A stretch of DNA of 64,000 nucleotides. Source: Phoronis australis. Its lineage: Eukaryota; Phoronida; Phoronidae. Position 1 is the stretch's first letter; each line of letters begins with the position of its first letter. Shown here piece after piece: positions 11,998 through 23,465 of this stretch. The stretch lies in contig NMRA01000047.1 of NCBI GenBank assembly GCA_002633005.1, forward strand, positions 645,326-709,325. The letters are read 5' to 3'. The position numbers were made by a program, and so were the translations under genes. The notes beneath the pieces were generated by a model, which made no database searches, was not told the origin of the DNA, and was given only the letters and a program-made list of their open reading frames with translations.

Positions 11998-14900
11998 GTG
12001 AGTTCCATTGCTTGATGGATTTTCGTTAAAGCCTATTTTCAACGGTAACACATGTAAATGTGGTCCCTACCGTATATGTTAAGAGCATCGCTCTGACCCC
12101 ACTAGTGCCATAAATTGCCAAATGTAACGAACTGTTAAGCGTATTGGCTTGCTTTTGTCTACGTCGCCGCGAGAATCACCTTTTAATTCAAACAGCTGTG
12201 AATAACACCCACACGCATTGGTGTTGTATTCAGACCCCTACTCGATACAACCTTTTGTTGTTTGTGCTGGGATCCCATGTGACGCAACATGACACAAAAA
12301 GACAGCTTCATTTATCATTTGACGGGTCTACATTTGCATAATTGAGCTCGCGTTTTCTTATTTTACTAAGGTTGTGGTAGGGCTATCTGGTTAGCAAGTA
12401 CTTCTAAAATAACGAAATTTTGTTAAGTTAGACTTTAAGCCTCATGAAGTTGTGGTTACAAATCGAGACAACAAAGCGACAGGTTGAAGCAGATGTATTT
12501 TCTTTTCCAAAACTAAAAGGCGCACGTCCCAAAACGCTTTGTCATTAAATTGGATTTCGCACGCTGTAAACGTTTCTCAGAGTACAGAACGTCACTACAT
12601 ATTAAGATTGTGTAAGTTGGCTACAGTAAAATCTCTTCAAGTTAGGGTGCAATATGTTGGGCAACTAACATTTCCCTTTCTTATTTTTACATAAACAACA
12701 AGAAGTAGTCATCAAAGTAGTGCTTTGTCGTTTTCAAGGTCAGTGTCATAGTTACCAATACACAATATTATAAAGGTCAGTGTCATGGTTACCAATACAC
12801 AATATTATAAAGGTCAGTGTCATGGTTACCAATACACAATATTATAAAGGTCATTGTCATGGTTACCAATACACAATATTATAAAGGTCAGTGTCATGGT
12901 TACCAATACACAATATTATAAAGGTCAGTGTCATGGTTACCAATACACAATATTATAAAAAATGCTATTCATAGCGGCGTTAGAAGTATTTTAAAATTGA
13001 AAAATGGTGATTGTTTTTATTCAACAGTGGTGCTTTTACAGTAGTACTTTGTAGATTGCGTAGGCGAAAATAAGACAATTTAAGGTACAATCAGCAATTC
13101 AACTCCATTTTGTCCATAATTGTGGAAATCGTCTCAGAATATGAAGCTGGCATGTCGTGCCTGCTCAAAAGGTCAGAAATTCTTACCTTCAAATTAAAGT
13201 AAAAAAGTTTATGAATTTGTGAACACCAAACTGTAAACCTCCAGTCAAAACTGTGGAAACTTGTTATTTAGATTTCAGAAGACGCCATGTTGGCCAGGTT
13301 TTTCGTCAGTTTTGTTGTAATAGCATATGTGGGGGTGCGGGCACTTCAGTTCAGAGTTTTGGTGGTCGAAAGAGTTTCTCGGTTTTCATTGAATTCCTTA
13401 TCAAATGTATGTTCCTTAAATTGTTTACACTAGTCCGGTTGTAAGTAACATGAAGGTAACAGTCATGTGGAAGAGTCTGTGTAATGTCCTAGGAAGTGGA
13501 CACACACTCAAGATTTGCACTTCAGTTCAGAATTTTGGAGGTCCAAACTCCAAAACATTTCTAGCTTTTACCGAATCCTTTGTCAGTTTTTCTTAAAGTT
13601 TTGTTCAATAGTCCAATGTTGAGTTTAATGAAAGGGGGCAGACTGAGAGACCTTCATGACTGTGTGCTCTGTGTAGTGTTCATTGGCAGTTTTCGTGAAC
13701 TTGTTCATGAAGCATTGCTGGCTGCTGTGCAGTGTTGTGGAATTTCTTGGAACTAGCCTTCTTGCAAAGGTTTTGTATGGTTCTGGTTAAAAATGAGCAA
13801 AATAAGATCTGACAAGAAAATTGTGTGAATAGAACTACATTCTTCCTTTCAAAAGCTGATTAGTGATGCTAAAACATCGTTTCTGTTTTTCTTCAGCTAA
13901 ATTGCTTGTGCTTTAATGTCTTTATTGAATTTCAATTCTTCCTTCACAATTATGAATCTTGTCTATTGATTTTCATTGACAGTTGATGCTGTTGGTTAAA
14001 GCTGGATCAAACTGGCAAAAATACCTAATATCTCGGACAGGACTCTTCACAAGTGGCCTCCTTGGTGGTTTATTTGTATCCTTTTGTCAAGTTATAGTGT
14101 CTTCACTAAATGTGGTTAAATATCTGATTACGCACTCATTGTTGAGTATCTTTTTACATTTNACGAGTAATTAATAAAATTACGAAAAGCTGTAATTAAG
14201 TGAAAAATATGTCTAGGATAACCAACCAACCTTATTTTAGCTCAAAATGACATGGAAAAAGGTTGCCTTCGCCTTTAAATTGTTTACACTAGTCCTGTTG
14301 TAAGTAAAATGAAGGTAACAGTCATGTGTAAGAGTCTGTGTAATGTCCTAGGAAGTGGACACACACTCAAGATTTGCATTTCAGTTCAGAATTTTGGAGG
14401 TCCAAACTCTAAAACATTTCTAGCTTTTACAGAATCCTTTGTCAGTTTTTCTTAAAGTTTTGTTCAATAGTCCACTGTTGAGTTTAAGTAAGGGGGCAGA
14501 CTGAGAGACCTTCATGACTGTGTGCTCTGTGTAGTGTTCATTGGCAGTTTTCGTGAACTTGTTCATGAAGCATTGCTGGCTGCTGTGCAGTGTTGTGGAA
14601 TTTCTTGGAACTAGCCTTCTTGCAAAGTTTTCGTATGGTTCTGGTTAAAAATTAGCAAAATAAGATCTGACAAGAAAATTGTGTGTATAGAACTACATTC
14701 TTCCTTTCAAAAGCTGATTAGTGATGCTAAAACATCGTTTCTGTTTTTCTTCAGCTAAATTGCTTGTGCTTTGATGTCTTTATTGAATTTCAATTCTTCC
14801 TTCACAATTATGAATCTTGTTTATTGATTTTCATCGACAGTTGATGCTGTTGGTTAAAGCTGGATCAAACTGGCAAAAATACCTAATATCTCGGACAGGA

Positions 14901-16010
14901 CTCTTCACAAGTGGCCTCCTTGGTGGTTTATTTGTATCCTTTTGTCAAGTTATAGTGTCTTCACTAAATGTGGTTAAATATCTGATTACGCACTCATTGT
15001 TGAGTATCTTTTTACATTTCAGTCAACTGGATGGTTGGGCCCAATTATTTTAAACACTCACTTTATGTTCACAAAAATGCTCACTCCCTACTTTTTTATT
15101 TAAGTGCCCACTGCTCATCTGATCTCCCACCCTCAACATACCAAATGTGGTCTACCTCTTTCATGCCATAGTTCCTTCACTAACAAACACAACTCACGGG
15201 CCCGAACTCACAAACATGACTCATCTGCCTAACGTAGCTCACTAACAGCTGCCAAACATGGCGCTGGATTCACATGTAAAGCTTAGGCAACCAAAAAACT
15301 CTTACCCAGTCTCACAACCACGTCTCACACATTGCCCAACTTGGCACACAGCCATGGATTCAGTGAACTATGTGTGCGAATCCGGTCACAAGTTTTTTGG
15401 GTGCTGGTAAGGTGCCTTTTGCGAGTCCAGCACCATATTTAGCAGACATTTAGCTGCATTTTGTGGTCATAAATCCTTGTGCCAGTGAACAGAGTTTGTC
15501 AGGTCTGTGAACTTTGTTTATATGCCAAGGAACTTTCTTAAAATGTGTGTGGCACCCATGTACAGGTTCATTTCACGATTGCGCAGACCCCCCTTAGGGA
15601 GGGAGGTGTGGAGATCTTGAGGCTTGTTGCTAGTGTATGCTTTTCGGTGTCTTAAAAATGTCAATGCGGAAAGACATATTAAATTGCTTTGTTTTATATT
15701 GCTTCATCGTTAAAAATAGGGCAAAACTGCCAACAGCCATGATTCTTTGATGGGAACATCCAGGCACTTTTATAACAGCGGACGTATACATCCTGGTCTA
15801 TAAAAGTTCGGCATTTTTGTACACTTTCAGTGGAGAAAAGCATATTGCGTTTTGTACACTCATTCCTCGTTACAGATGTGCATATGACTTTGTTGTGGAG
15901 AATGCTAGATTTAACGTAAAACAAAGTATTGCATATTTTCTCTTTAACTATTGTTTCAGACATACATTCTATTCTGGACATTCTTATATGGCATGGTTCA
16001 TGTTTACTGA
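11834..16010 (+). CDS. EMC6: ER membrane protein complex subunit 6 (EMC6/TMEM93)
   Basis: EMC6 is a small membrane subunit of the ER membrane protein complex, which inserts tail-anchored and multipass proteins into the ER. Coding exons found are 11834-11997, 13983-14075 (repeated at 14841-14933) and 15960-16010. Using one copy of the middle exon gives about 102 residues, close to the usual ~110. Conserved features are [20 protein letters not shown], then [38 protein letters not shown] and the C-terminus [16 protein letters not shown] followed by TGA. The family has three membrane segments. All introns are phase 0 except the first. The first codon is unresolved: exon 11834 begins with TG, so an upstream exon ending in A would split the start codon (A|TG GCA AGT), or a longer N-terminus may lie upstream. 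Confidence 0.93.
12035..12380 (-). repeat. Uninterrupted copy of the 5-7 kb host repeat (empty site)
   Basis: Reverse complement of 5041-5269 joined to 6937-~7000, without the 1.66-kb TTAA insert. The junction reads ATTTGGCAATTTATGGCACTAG on the minus strand. It lies in the first visible EMC6 intron. Confidence 0.75.
12739..12960 (+). repeat. 37-bp minisatellite, 6 copies
   Basis: Six contiguous copies of a 37-bp unit (starting GTCAGTGTCATGGTTACCAA) with isolated substitutions, in an EMC6 intron. The unit contains CAATATTATA. No coding potential seen. Confidence 0.95.
13414..14161 (+). repeat. Duplicated segment, copy A, ends at a scaffold 'n'
   Basis: About 748 bp nearly identical to 14272-15019, differing by scattered substitutions and few indels. 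It contains EMC6 middle exon copy A and stops exactly at the ambiguous base at 14162. Confidence 0.95.
13983..14075 (+). CDS. EMC6: EMC6 middle exon, copy A
   Basis: 31 codons, phase 0 at both ends, acceptor TCATTGACAG and donor TTT|GTATCC. Encodes [16 protein letters not shown] and [15 protein letters not shown]. It is identical in its coding bases to copy B at 14841-14933 and lies in a segment that ends at the 'n' at 14162, so it is probably an allelic or assembly duplicate. Confidence 0.85.
14272..15019 (+). repeat. Duplicated segment, copy B
   Basis: Counterpart of 13414-14161. It continues without a break into the sequence leading to the terminal EMC6 exon. The 110 bases between the 'n' and this copy do not match the sequence upstream of copy A. 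Confidence 0.95.
14841..14933 (+). CDS. EMC6: EMC6 middle exon, copy B
   Basis: Second copy of the 31-codon exon, acceptor TCATCGACAG, donor TTT|GTATCC, in sequence continuous with the terminal exon at 15960. Including both copies would keep frame and add 31 residues, which would break the three-helix topology known for the family. A single use is expected. Confidence 0.85.
15960..16010 (+). CDS. EMC6: EMC6 terminal exon
   Basis: Acceptor CTATTGTTTCAG, then codons for [16 protein letters not shown] and TGA. It matches the highly conserved EMC6 C-terminus and lies in phase with both copies of the middle exon. Confidence 0.93.
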   Translation, partial: TYILFWTFLYGMVHVY

Positions 16011-16750
16011 GGCCTATTTGGGCTGCAGCTACTTCAGGTTGACACTAATGTACTGATGTGCAATAACTTGCAGACAATATATTTTCGTTAGTGAACTGCA
16101 GTGAGGCTATATTGTGCCTAACCAAGATGGTTGACAATCCCTGCCTTTGTCTGGCTCTGGGACTGAGAAGATTTTTTGTCTGGTTTTAGAATAGAATTTT
16201 TGTACACTGCCTAGCCAGACTCTGCGCACAAATCCAAAAGTAAGGTGGTGTCTCTCCATACCCAGTCTCCACTTTTCAGCTACAAGAGACTTTTCCAGAA
16301 GACAATGTGTTATCCAATCAGAACATGGCTTTTTATACACTGCATGACCCTTATTGTGGTGGTCTTCCCAAGTGGTGAATTTGCACGTAAAGAAAAGTGT
16401 GATCTGCTCAACACAAGGCGGCGCTGAGACTCAACCTGGTATGGATGCACACGTGTGCTGTAGGAATGGGATTGCAATTATAAATTTATATGTTCTAAAC
16501 TTCATTCAAATGTTTGAAAGTGCAGCCTATCTTGCACTATAAAGCTAGGTGAAAAACGATTTGTTTGTGTACTTTTGTCACTGACAGGTGATGCTTATCT
16601 CTCAAGCATGAGGATGTAGTTTGGATTGGGTTACATTTGATGTTGTGTAACACAATTGTTCACTTAGTTGGTATATCAACCTCGATATTGAAAATAAATT
16701 ATGAAAATATGAGGTAGAATGTACAGTATTTATTTCATCACTACAGTTTA
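16011..16750. other. EMC6 3' flank, no further gene seen
   Basis: Follows the EMC6 stop and should contain its 3' UTR; AATAAA occurs near 16692. Short frames here have no recognisable motifs. Confidence 0.5.
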
Positions 16751-16757
16751 CAATTTT

Positions 16758-18019
16758 TATGCGCCCACATATTTATATGTGGACGCATTATGCCGTCATC
16801 TCCGTCTGTCCGTCCGTCCGGGCGGCGTCCGTCTGGCGTCCGCTGCTTTATCTCCAAAACCCTTTGACATATGTTCATGAAATTTGGCATATATGTTCCA
16901 TTCATGAATGGGACGGCATGTGCGAACTTTCGGACGGATCCGACTACCGGTGTGCTCCCTAGTGCAATTTTAGTTTGTTACGCTTACCTTTGTATCTTCA
17001 AAAGTCCTGAACGGATTTTCATGAAATTTGGTATGTAGGCACCTATTAGTGAGATGACGCTATCCTCCCGTTTTCAGATGGAATCGACATAGTTTGTGCC
17101 ACCTAGTGGCCATTTTTAGTGTTATCAAGTCTGTTTTTGTGCATCCACCCCTCTATCAACCAAACCGCTCAAAGGATGATTGTGAAAATTGGCATGTATA
17201 TACTTACTATGTAGAGGACGGTTGACGATGATTTTCCGATGATTTCGACTACTATGGCGCCTCCTAGTGGCAGTTTTGTTTTTTGCGCCTATGGCTGTAT
17301 CTCCTAAACCGTTTTCAGGATCTTTACGAAATTGTGTAAGTATATTTATATGATGTTAACAACGGAAGGTGATGACTTTTGGACGGATCCGACTACTGGT
17401 GTGCCCCCTAGTGGCAATTTTAATTGTTTACGCTTACCTTTGTATCTTCAAAAGTCCTGAACGGATTTTCATGAAATTTGGTATGTAGGCACCTATTAGT
17501 GAGATGACGCTATCCTCCCGTTTTCAGATGGATTCGACATAGTTTGTGCCACCTAGAGGCCATTTTTACTGTTTTCGAGTCTGTATTTTTGCGTCCACCC
17601 ATCTATCAACCAAACCGCTCAAAGGATGATTGTGAAAATTGGCATGTATGTGCTTACTATAAAGAGGACAGCTGACAATGATTTTTTGCGCCTATGGCTG
17701 TATCTCCTAAACCGTTCGCAGGGTCGTTACGAAATTTCATAAGTATATTTTTATGATGTTAACAACAGACGATGACGACTTTTGGACGGATCTGCCTACC
17801 AGTGTGCCCCCTAGTGGCAATTTTATTTTTTTACGTTTACCTCTGTATCTTCAAAAGTCCTTAACGGATTTTCATGAAATTTGGTATGTAGGCACCTATT
17901 AGTGCTATGACGCTATCCTCCCGTTTTCGGATAGATTCGACCTAGTTTGCGACACCCAGTGGCCGAACGTGCCGTTAAATTGATACAAAATAGGTTGTTT
18001 TTGGGTTACATTCTCCTTT
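16758..18019 (+). repeat. Tandem ~0.4-kb repeat array with terminal hairpin
   Basis: The array opens with a hairpin (TGCGCCCACATA / TATGTGGACGCA at about 16759-16787) and a CCGTCCGTCCG tract. At least three units follow, starting near 16925, 17371 and 17778, each with GACGGATC, GTGTGCYCCCTAGTG, GATTTTCATGAAATTTGGTATGTAGGCACC and GATGACGCTATCCTCCCG in order. The third boundary lies next to a TTAA-transposon-like end (17974-18019). Older copies occur at 10690-11185 and ~26980-27400. Class unknown. Confidence 0.85.
17974..18019 (-). mobile_element. TTAA-element end, related to the 5270 element
   Basis: The reverse complement begins TTAAAGGAGAATGTAACCC and continues AAAAACAACCTATTTTG, matching the left end of the 5270-6936 element over about 40 bp with few mismatches. 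I found no second end, so this may be a truncated copy or the right boundary of a composite carrying the tandem array. Confidence 0.6.
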
Positions 18020-20950
18020 AATTGACTTACACCGCCTACCACTGACCGTAAAATTTTCCCTAACTTGTTCCTTAATCAGGCAGAAAGTCACACTTTTGGG
18101 TTTTCAAAAACGTTTATAGTTCCTGATTCCTTGAGACCATGCTCGACTCTTGCAATTACTCCTTGACAAGCCAACTCCCAGAGCCTGGGTAACGTTTCGT
18201 ACGCTTAGTCAGCTCCTGCGAAAATGCGAGATCTCGTAAGACTTCTCGCCGCAAGAAGAAAATTAACAGGGAGTGTTTCGCAAGTATGCGCGGGAGCTTA
18301 TTATCCGATCCTAGCCAAATGGCAACTTCTGAAGTGAGGCTGAGATATTAATTACAGGCTTTCAAGCGTTCCTACTTTTTCCTACTTTTTGGTCTTTTCC
18401 TACTTTTCCTACTTTTTTCTGAAATTCCTAATGTTTCCTACTTCATCTTACCTACTTTGTTTGAAAATAGGTCTTACCTTTTTTGCCTAAAACTGCTTAA
18501 GCCTGTAATTATGGCGTATACTTTACGAATTATGGGACTGAATTCGTTATCTCTTGTTTCATGAGCGACTGTTCGCTGCAAATGCAAGCTGATTTTCGGC
18601 TTGCTTTCCATCTTAGTTTTATGCAATAGCGGTCTGTCAGTTCTTCCTAAGGTCTGAAACCACAAAAAAATCCTAAAGAACAATAGTCCCATCCATACAC
18701 AGGCTTATCCAAGAACAACTTGCACTCGCGCAAATTGCAACGAGCGCCCACACACGAACTCAGCAGAAAATTACTTCCGCCTTGCCCCAAGTTTGTGGCC
18801 ACACAGTGATTATAAGTGGTGCAAGTTACCCTTGAACAAGTTATAGACAGACCTCAAACCTAGCGACAACTCGTTCCAGGTATAACTTGCGTGTGGACAA
18901 CAATATAATGTGAGGCGAAAATCAAAATTTGTTTTGGCCGGAGGAAGCGGGTTTATAGCCACTTGAATTTCCAGAACAGTGGGCATTGGATCTGAATATT
19001 ATTTCAATTATACAACAGGCTGGCATCTTAAAGTCCGACACTACTCTGAGCCTATTCACCGAATTTCATACCCATACTGAAGATTCAAGATTTTAAATTA
19101 TACTTGCACGTTGTTTGAGTGACCCCGGTTCACAATTCATCGCTGTTTTTACGAGCGTACAAACCGTACGCTTCAGGAAGAAGGGACCGGGACTTGCTGC
19201 TAGCGTACCCTTAGCCTCATAAAAGTGGCGCTATCAAATAGCAGAAGCCAGCCTTTTTGATAGCTTTTTCGCATTGTACAAACATGCCAACGTCATGTCG
19301 GCGTTTTCCCGTTGCTCCCAACTTGTTCGATTCTATAGCCCAACAGCAAGTTGGGAAGAACAACCATGTAGCCAATATCTTACACGACTGATTAACTCCT
19401 TTCTGTCATTCTTGGTTGGAAGGTAAGCTCTTTTTTGTTCGATAATTGCTCTAATCTCCAGTAAGATCATATCTACCCTGACTGTTCTGTGCTGCTATAA
19501 AAAAGTTAATTTATAACATATTTGAACATAAACCAATAGCATCTCTGAAATCCTCGTCAAGTTGTGATCATGTTTAGTTTTTGATTTGCCAAAATTGCCC
19601 AACTACAACCGAGGCTAGGACAATCTATTTTTTCCGAATGTACCAATTCGCTCTGGGTTTTGACTGTGTTCACATGTGGTCTGTAATAAGCCTGGTAGAT
19701 AATTTGGCTTGCCTGTTGTCATACCAGACAAAAGACTGTGCTTGGCAGTTAACAAAGAAGCTAGATGTTATCACACGCTCACAACCCACGTCTGGTAAAG
19801 TCACTGAACGGAAAAACGCCGTCATGTAACCGTGACCAATAGCAGAGATATCAGATCCAACTAGGCAAAAACAAAATATACGAAAAATTATTTGAAAATT
19901 AATGTTTTTATACCACTTCACTGTATAACACTGGCATTTAACTTTGATGGAAGCACAAAAACAGGCCTAGCCATTTTGTACGTCTTTTTGGGGGGAGCGG
20001 AGCGAGGGGGTAGGAAAAAGCCGCTTTACTCTCGTGAAAATGGAAACATATACACAAAACGTACCGAAAGTGGCGTAGATGAAAAGTAATATCCCACGAG
20101 ACATTATTCCGCGTATCTGTTGTATACGTGAGCTTGGCATATCGCTTGATCTCAAGATTGGGGCGGAAGGGAGTGTTGTGTGAACTTTGAATTCCAAGAT
20201 CATGCAAGTGATCTTGAGATTGAAGCAACGCTGCCTGATGCCGTACGGCGTGAAATAACAACATCGCTTAATGTCAAGATGAAGTGGAATTAAGTTTTGC
20301 GTGAATTTGGAATTAAGCAAGCAGCCTGCATGACAATCAATCACAGATTTTCTGTGTTGTTGTCTGTTCCATTGAATTGTTAAAGAACCAAAGCCCTAAC
20401 ATCTCTATTTTTTGTATTTTCAGTGGTACTAGTAAAAAGTCGGACTTTTAATTTGCAATTCACTAGAGGCCAAAATTCGAAAAATCGCCAGTTTTTGCCC
20501 ACGACATACCGGTAGCTAGCGTGCATGATTGCCGTGCAGCGGCTAATGCGGTGTTAGTGCTCAACTCTGATGATTAGATCGAACGACTATAGTCCGCCGC
20601 GGCGATTAGAGTTTCCGAATCTGATAAACCAGCTGACCTCAATGGCTAATACACTAATCAGGTGTGTTAGACGGGCGCAATTTCTCAGCAACGATACAGT
20701 ACCGTTTTTGAGAACGCCTGGGGTGGCGCCATGCTGTTAAGAAACCCAATGAAATGACAGTAAGATCTAATTTAGCCCTTGTGTAATAACTGACGCGACC
20801 TGATCGGCGAACGGGCACCTGTCTCGACGAAAAGTCATCATTCCGAGCGGCACGTCCAGTATATGTTTTTCGCATGAATTACCCCCGGAATATAAATTAT
20901 GAAAATACGTCATCTGATCTCCTTCGCACGCTTCACAATACACAACATTG
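18020..20950. other. No gene seen
   Basis: Contains a CCTACTTTTT-rich tract (18372-18440), the inverted copy of the 160-255 repeat (20030-20115), and two diverged ~125-bp direct units near 20140 and 20264 (CGCTTGATCTCAAGAT / CGCTTAATGTCAAGAT). No credible coding exon. Confidence 0.5.
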
Positions 20951-20985
20951 GGCGCTGAGTAGCTTCGGCGGGGGGCAACTCCAGT

Positions 20986-21030
20986 TGGTTGTTGCTTAGT
21001 GACGTCACGTAAACAACATGGAGTCGGGCA
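20986..21030 (+). promoter_or_regulatory. Possible promoter/first exon with CRE and X-box-like motifs
   Basis: A palindromic CRE (TGACGTCA, 21000-21007) overlaps an X-box-like sequence (GTTGCT-T-AGTGAC, one mismatch per half). It is followed by AACATGGAGTCGGGC and a donor-like GGAGTAAGT. The setting, about 2.3 kb upstream of the first CAP-Gly coding exon, fits a promoter and leader exon. Splicing this ATG directly to 23319 would be out of frame, so the ATG would be an upstream ORF or an intermediate exon is missing. Inference only. Confidence 0.3.
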
Positions 21031-22193
21031 TGGAGTAAGTTAAGTGAAAGGCTATCACCAGTATGTTTTACCCGATATGCTTTGACTTTGGGAACTGTCG
21101 ATTTGTTGTTAGAAGCCTCTGAGATCCACTATACGCTGTTTTTACATATTTGGTAAGTGAACAAACGATGAAGCATTCACGAGGAGAAATTGTACTGTGG
21201 ACTAAATCTTTTAAAACCCCGGGCCGGTCGCCAGCCATGCAGTCCATTGCACTGCAGTCGGACACTCTGGGGAGTGAGCTAGCCCGACGGTAGCCTACCA
21301 CAGAAGTTAGTGGTTACTGGTAGCAGTATTTGACATCAACAGAACCAGGAGGCTTTGATGAATTAGAAAGCATATAGAATGTAGTAAAAGACTCTGCATT
21401 TTTGTGGACATAAATGCAAAGTTTTCATTGTCTTGCTCTACTCTGTTTTAGCCAAGGTATTTAAGTGAACAATCGATTCTCGATTTATAGTCAATACTGC
21501 CACGATCTGTATTTTTGCAATTATGTAAGTTATTAACTACTGTTAACTGGTAAATGGCATTTACGCTATGTAAACCAAACTAAACTTTTTAAGTCATTTA
21601 CTTTGAAAGTGTGGAAGTGTCGTGGTATTAAAGTTTTGGCACATTTATTCCATAATTTATAGCATATATCGCCAAAAGGTAACTGACTCAGTCCAAGAAT
21701 TGGACCACGGGCCTTAAGATTTACTGGCTTATCTAGGCTACAAACCATTCAGCTAAATGCCAAGCCGTAGCTGACCAGGATCTTGGAACCTGGAAGTTAC
21801 TACTATCAGTGCTGCTGATTCATGTAAACAAAATGGGCTGCACTTTATGAAGAGAAAGAGCAAGTTATACGCACAAAGGCAGTATGGCATATACTTAACA
21901 TGCTCAGTAATTTAGTTTTTCATATCATGCTTAACTGTATCCGTCATGAACCTAATTAAATAACTTTTAATAGTATAGGGACTCAAGATTTTACTCTTCA
22001 ATTAGGGGTCATTTTTGACAATACCTTACACTTTTTTATTTTGAAAGGGTTTAACACTATCACATTTGTAAGGAAATGGTTTGCAGCGCGCACTGACTTA
22101 GCAGAAGTCAATTACCCTGGTCTAGGTAACCTGAACATACCTTTACAGATGGTTTCTGACGCTGAGCATGTAATTACAGTTTTTTGCCATAAT

Positions 22194-22452
22194 AGGATCA
22201 AAAACGGACAATACCTGCACGAATGAAAAAATTCATATTGATTCAACTGTTCGTCTATTCATTAGACATGATCAGGTTATAAACAATAAGACATAACGTG
22301 TCGAAATACATCACTTCAATTGTATGTAACCTGACTCATATGTCAACACTTGATGTCTTATTGTTTATAACCTGATGATGTCTAATGAATAGACAAAACG
22401 TTGAATCAATAAGAACTTTTTCATTTGTGCGGTGATTGTCCATTTTCGAGGG
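22194..22452. repeat. Foldback element with ~100-bp arms
   Basis: Left arm about 22194-22305 and right arm about 22343-22452 are inverted copies with scattered mismatches. Shared core strings are ATTGATTCAAC, GTCTATTCATTAGAC and CAGGTTATAAACAATAAGACAT. The right arm includes a CTGATGAT-stem-AAAAC motif resembling a hammerhead core. MITE-like; no coding sequence. Confidence 0.8.
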
Positions 22453-23323
22453 TGTATTTGTATCACAGATAATAAGGTGTTTGTATCTTGTCCTGAAATT
22501 ACCAGCATCCTGGGTAAAGTGACCTGTAACAATGTCTTTCATGGATATGGGTGAGAGGGCTTACTACACTACTGTTATAGGTTGAATGATAAAACAGATA
22601 AGCGAGCTCTGAATCGCACAGTCTGATATTCATGTCCGTAGCTGCCATAGCAGTTTTTAAAAATTAAGTTTCATTTTATTTAGGTGAACTTACTAGCACA
22701 CATCTGAAGTATTGCAGTTGCACTGTGTTCAGTGACATTCATTGTGTAAAATGCACCTTCTTGCAATAAATCGTCTTTATTTTACTTGCTATTCTGGTGT
22801 GTTACATTGTTTTCTCTCTTTCGCAAACTCATTCCTTGATTTTTAGTTTATTTGGGCATGCGACTCAGTGGGAGTGACAAAAGTAAAAGATCTCAGGCAA
22901 TCTGCTCTTCCACATTTTGCTATCAGTATTTTTGTAATTAGGTATCTGATAGAAAATTAGTGTGTTGGTGTGCTTTAAAATGTATTTGACTCTTTATTAT
23001 CAAGTGTATCTTGTAGCAACATTCAGTCATCATCAGCAAGCTTTCTGTGTGCAACCACAAAATCTAGGCGCCAATCGAGGGTCAATTTTCTTGCTAGAAT
23101 GCTAAGCATTTTTTCCAGTGAAAGCTTGATGGCTAAATGAAATGTCATCAACCTGAGGGAGGAGAGGATAATAGCTATAAAGGTAATAGTACTAGTCAAA
23201 AGTGCCATTGACTATAGAGATAAGCTTCTTTTTTTACACGTACCCCCCTCAATAGTTTTTCCATCCTGTGGGGATACGTTCATGCAAATTACGGTCAGTA
23301 CACATGTTTTACTTACAGGAAAG

Positions 23324-23465
23324 ATGGTACTGTTTGTGAATGTGAACTTGAATCAAGTGGTCGAAGTGAAGAGAGGCCGAGATATTGTCATAGGTGTGGT
23401 TAAGTACAAAGGCCCATTGGCAACACTAGCTGGTGACTGGGTTGGAGTTGCTTTAAATGAGAAAA
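23324..23465 (+). CDS. CAP-Gly protein exon 1
   Basis: Encodes MVLFVNVNLNQVVEVKRG, DIVIGVVKYKGPLATLAG and DWVGVALNEK, the first strands of the CAP-Gly fold. Donor AAAA|GTAAGT, phase 1. The exon itself starts at 23319 after an acceptor. Confidence 0.88.

Noticed and set aside
21019-21030. Coding exon MESGM joined directly to CAP-Gly exon 1
   Set aside because: Phase mismatch: direct splicing to 23319 gives a wrong frame with an early stop.
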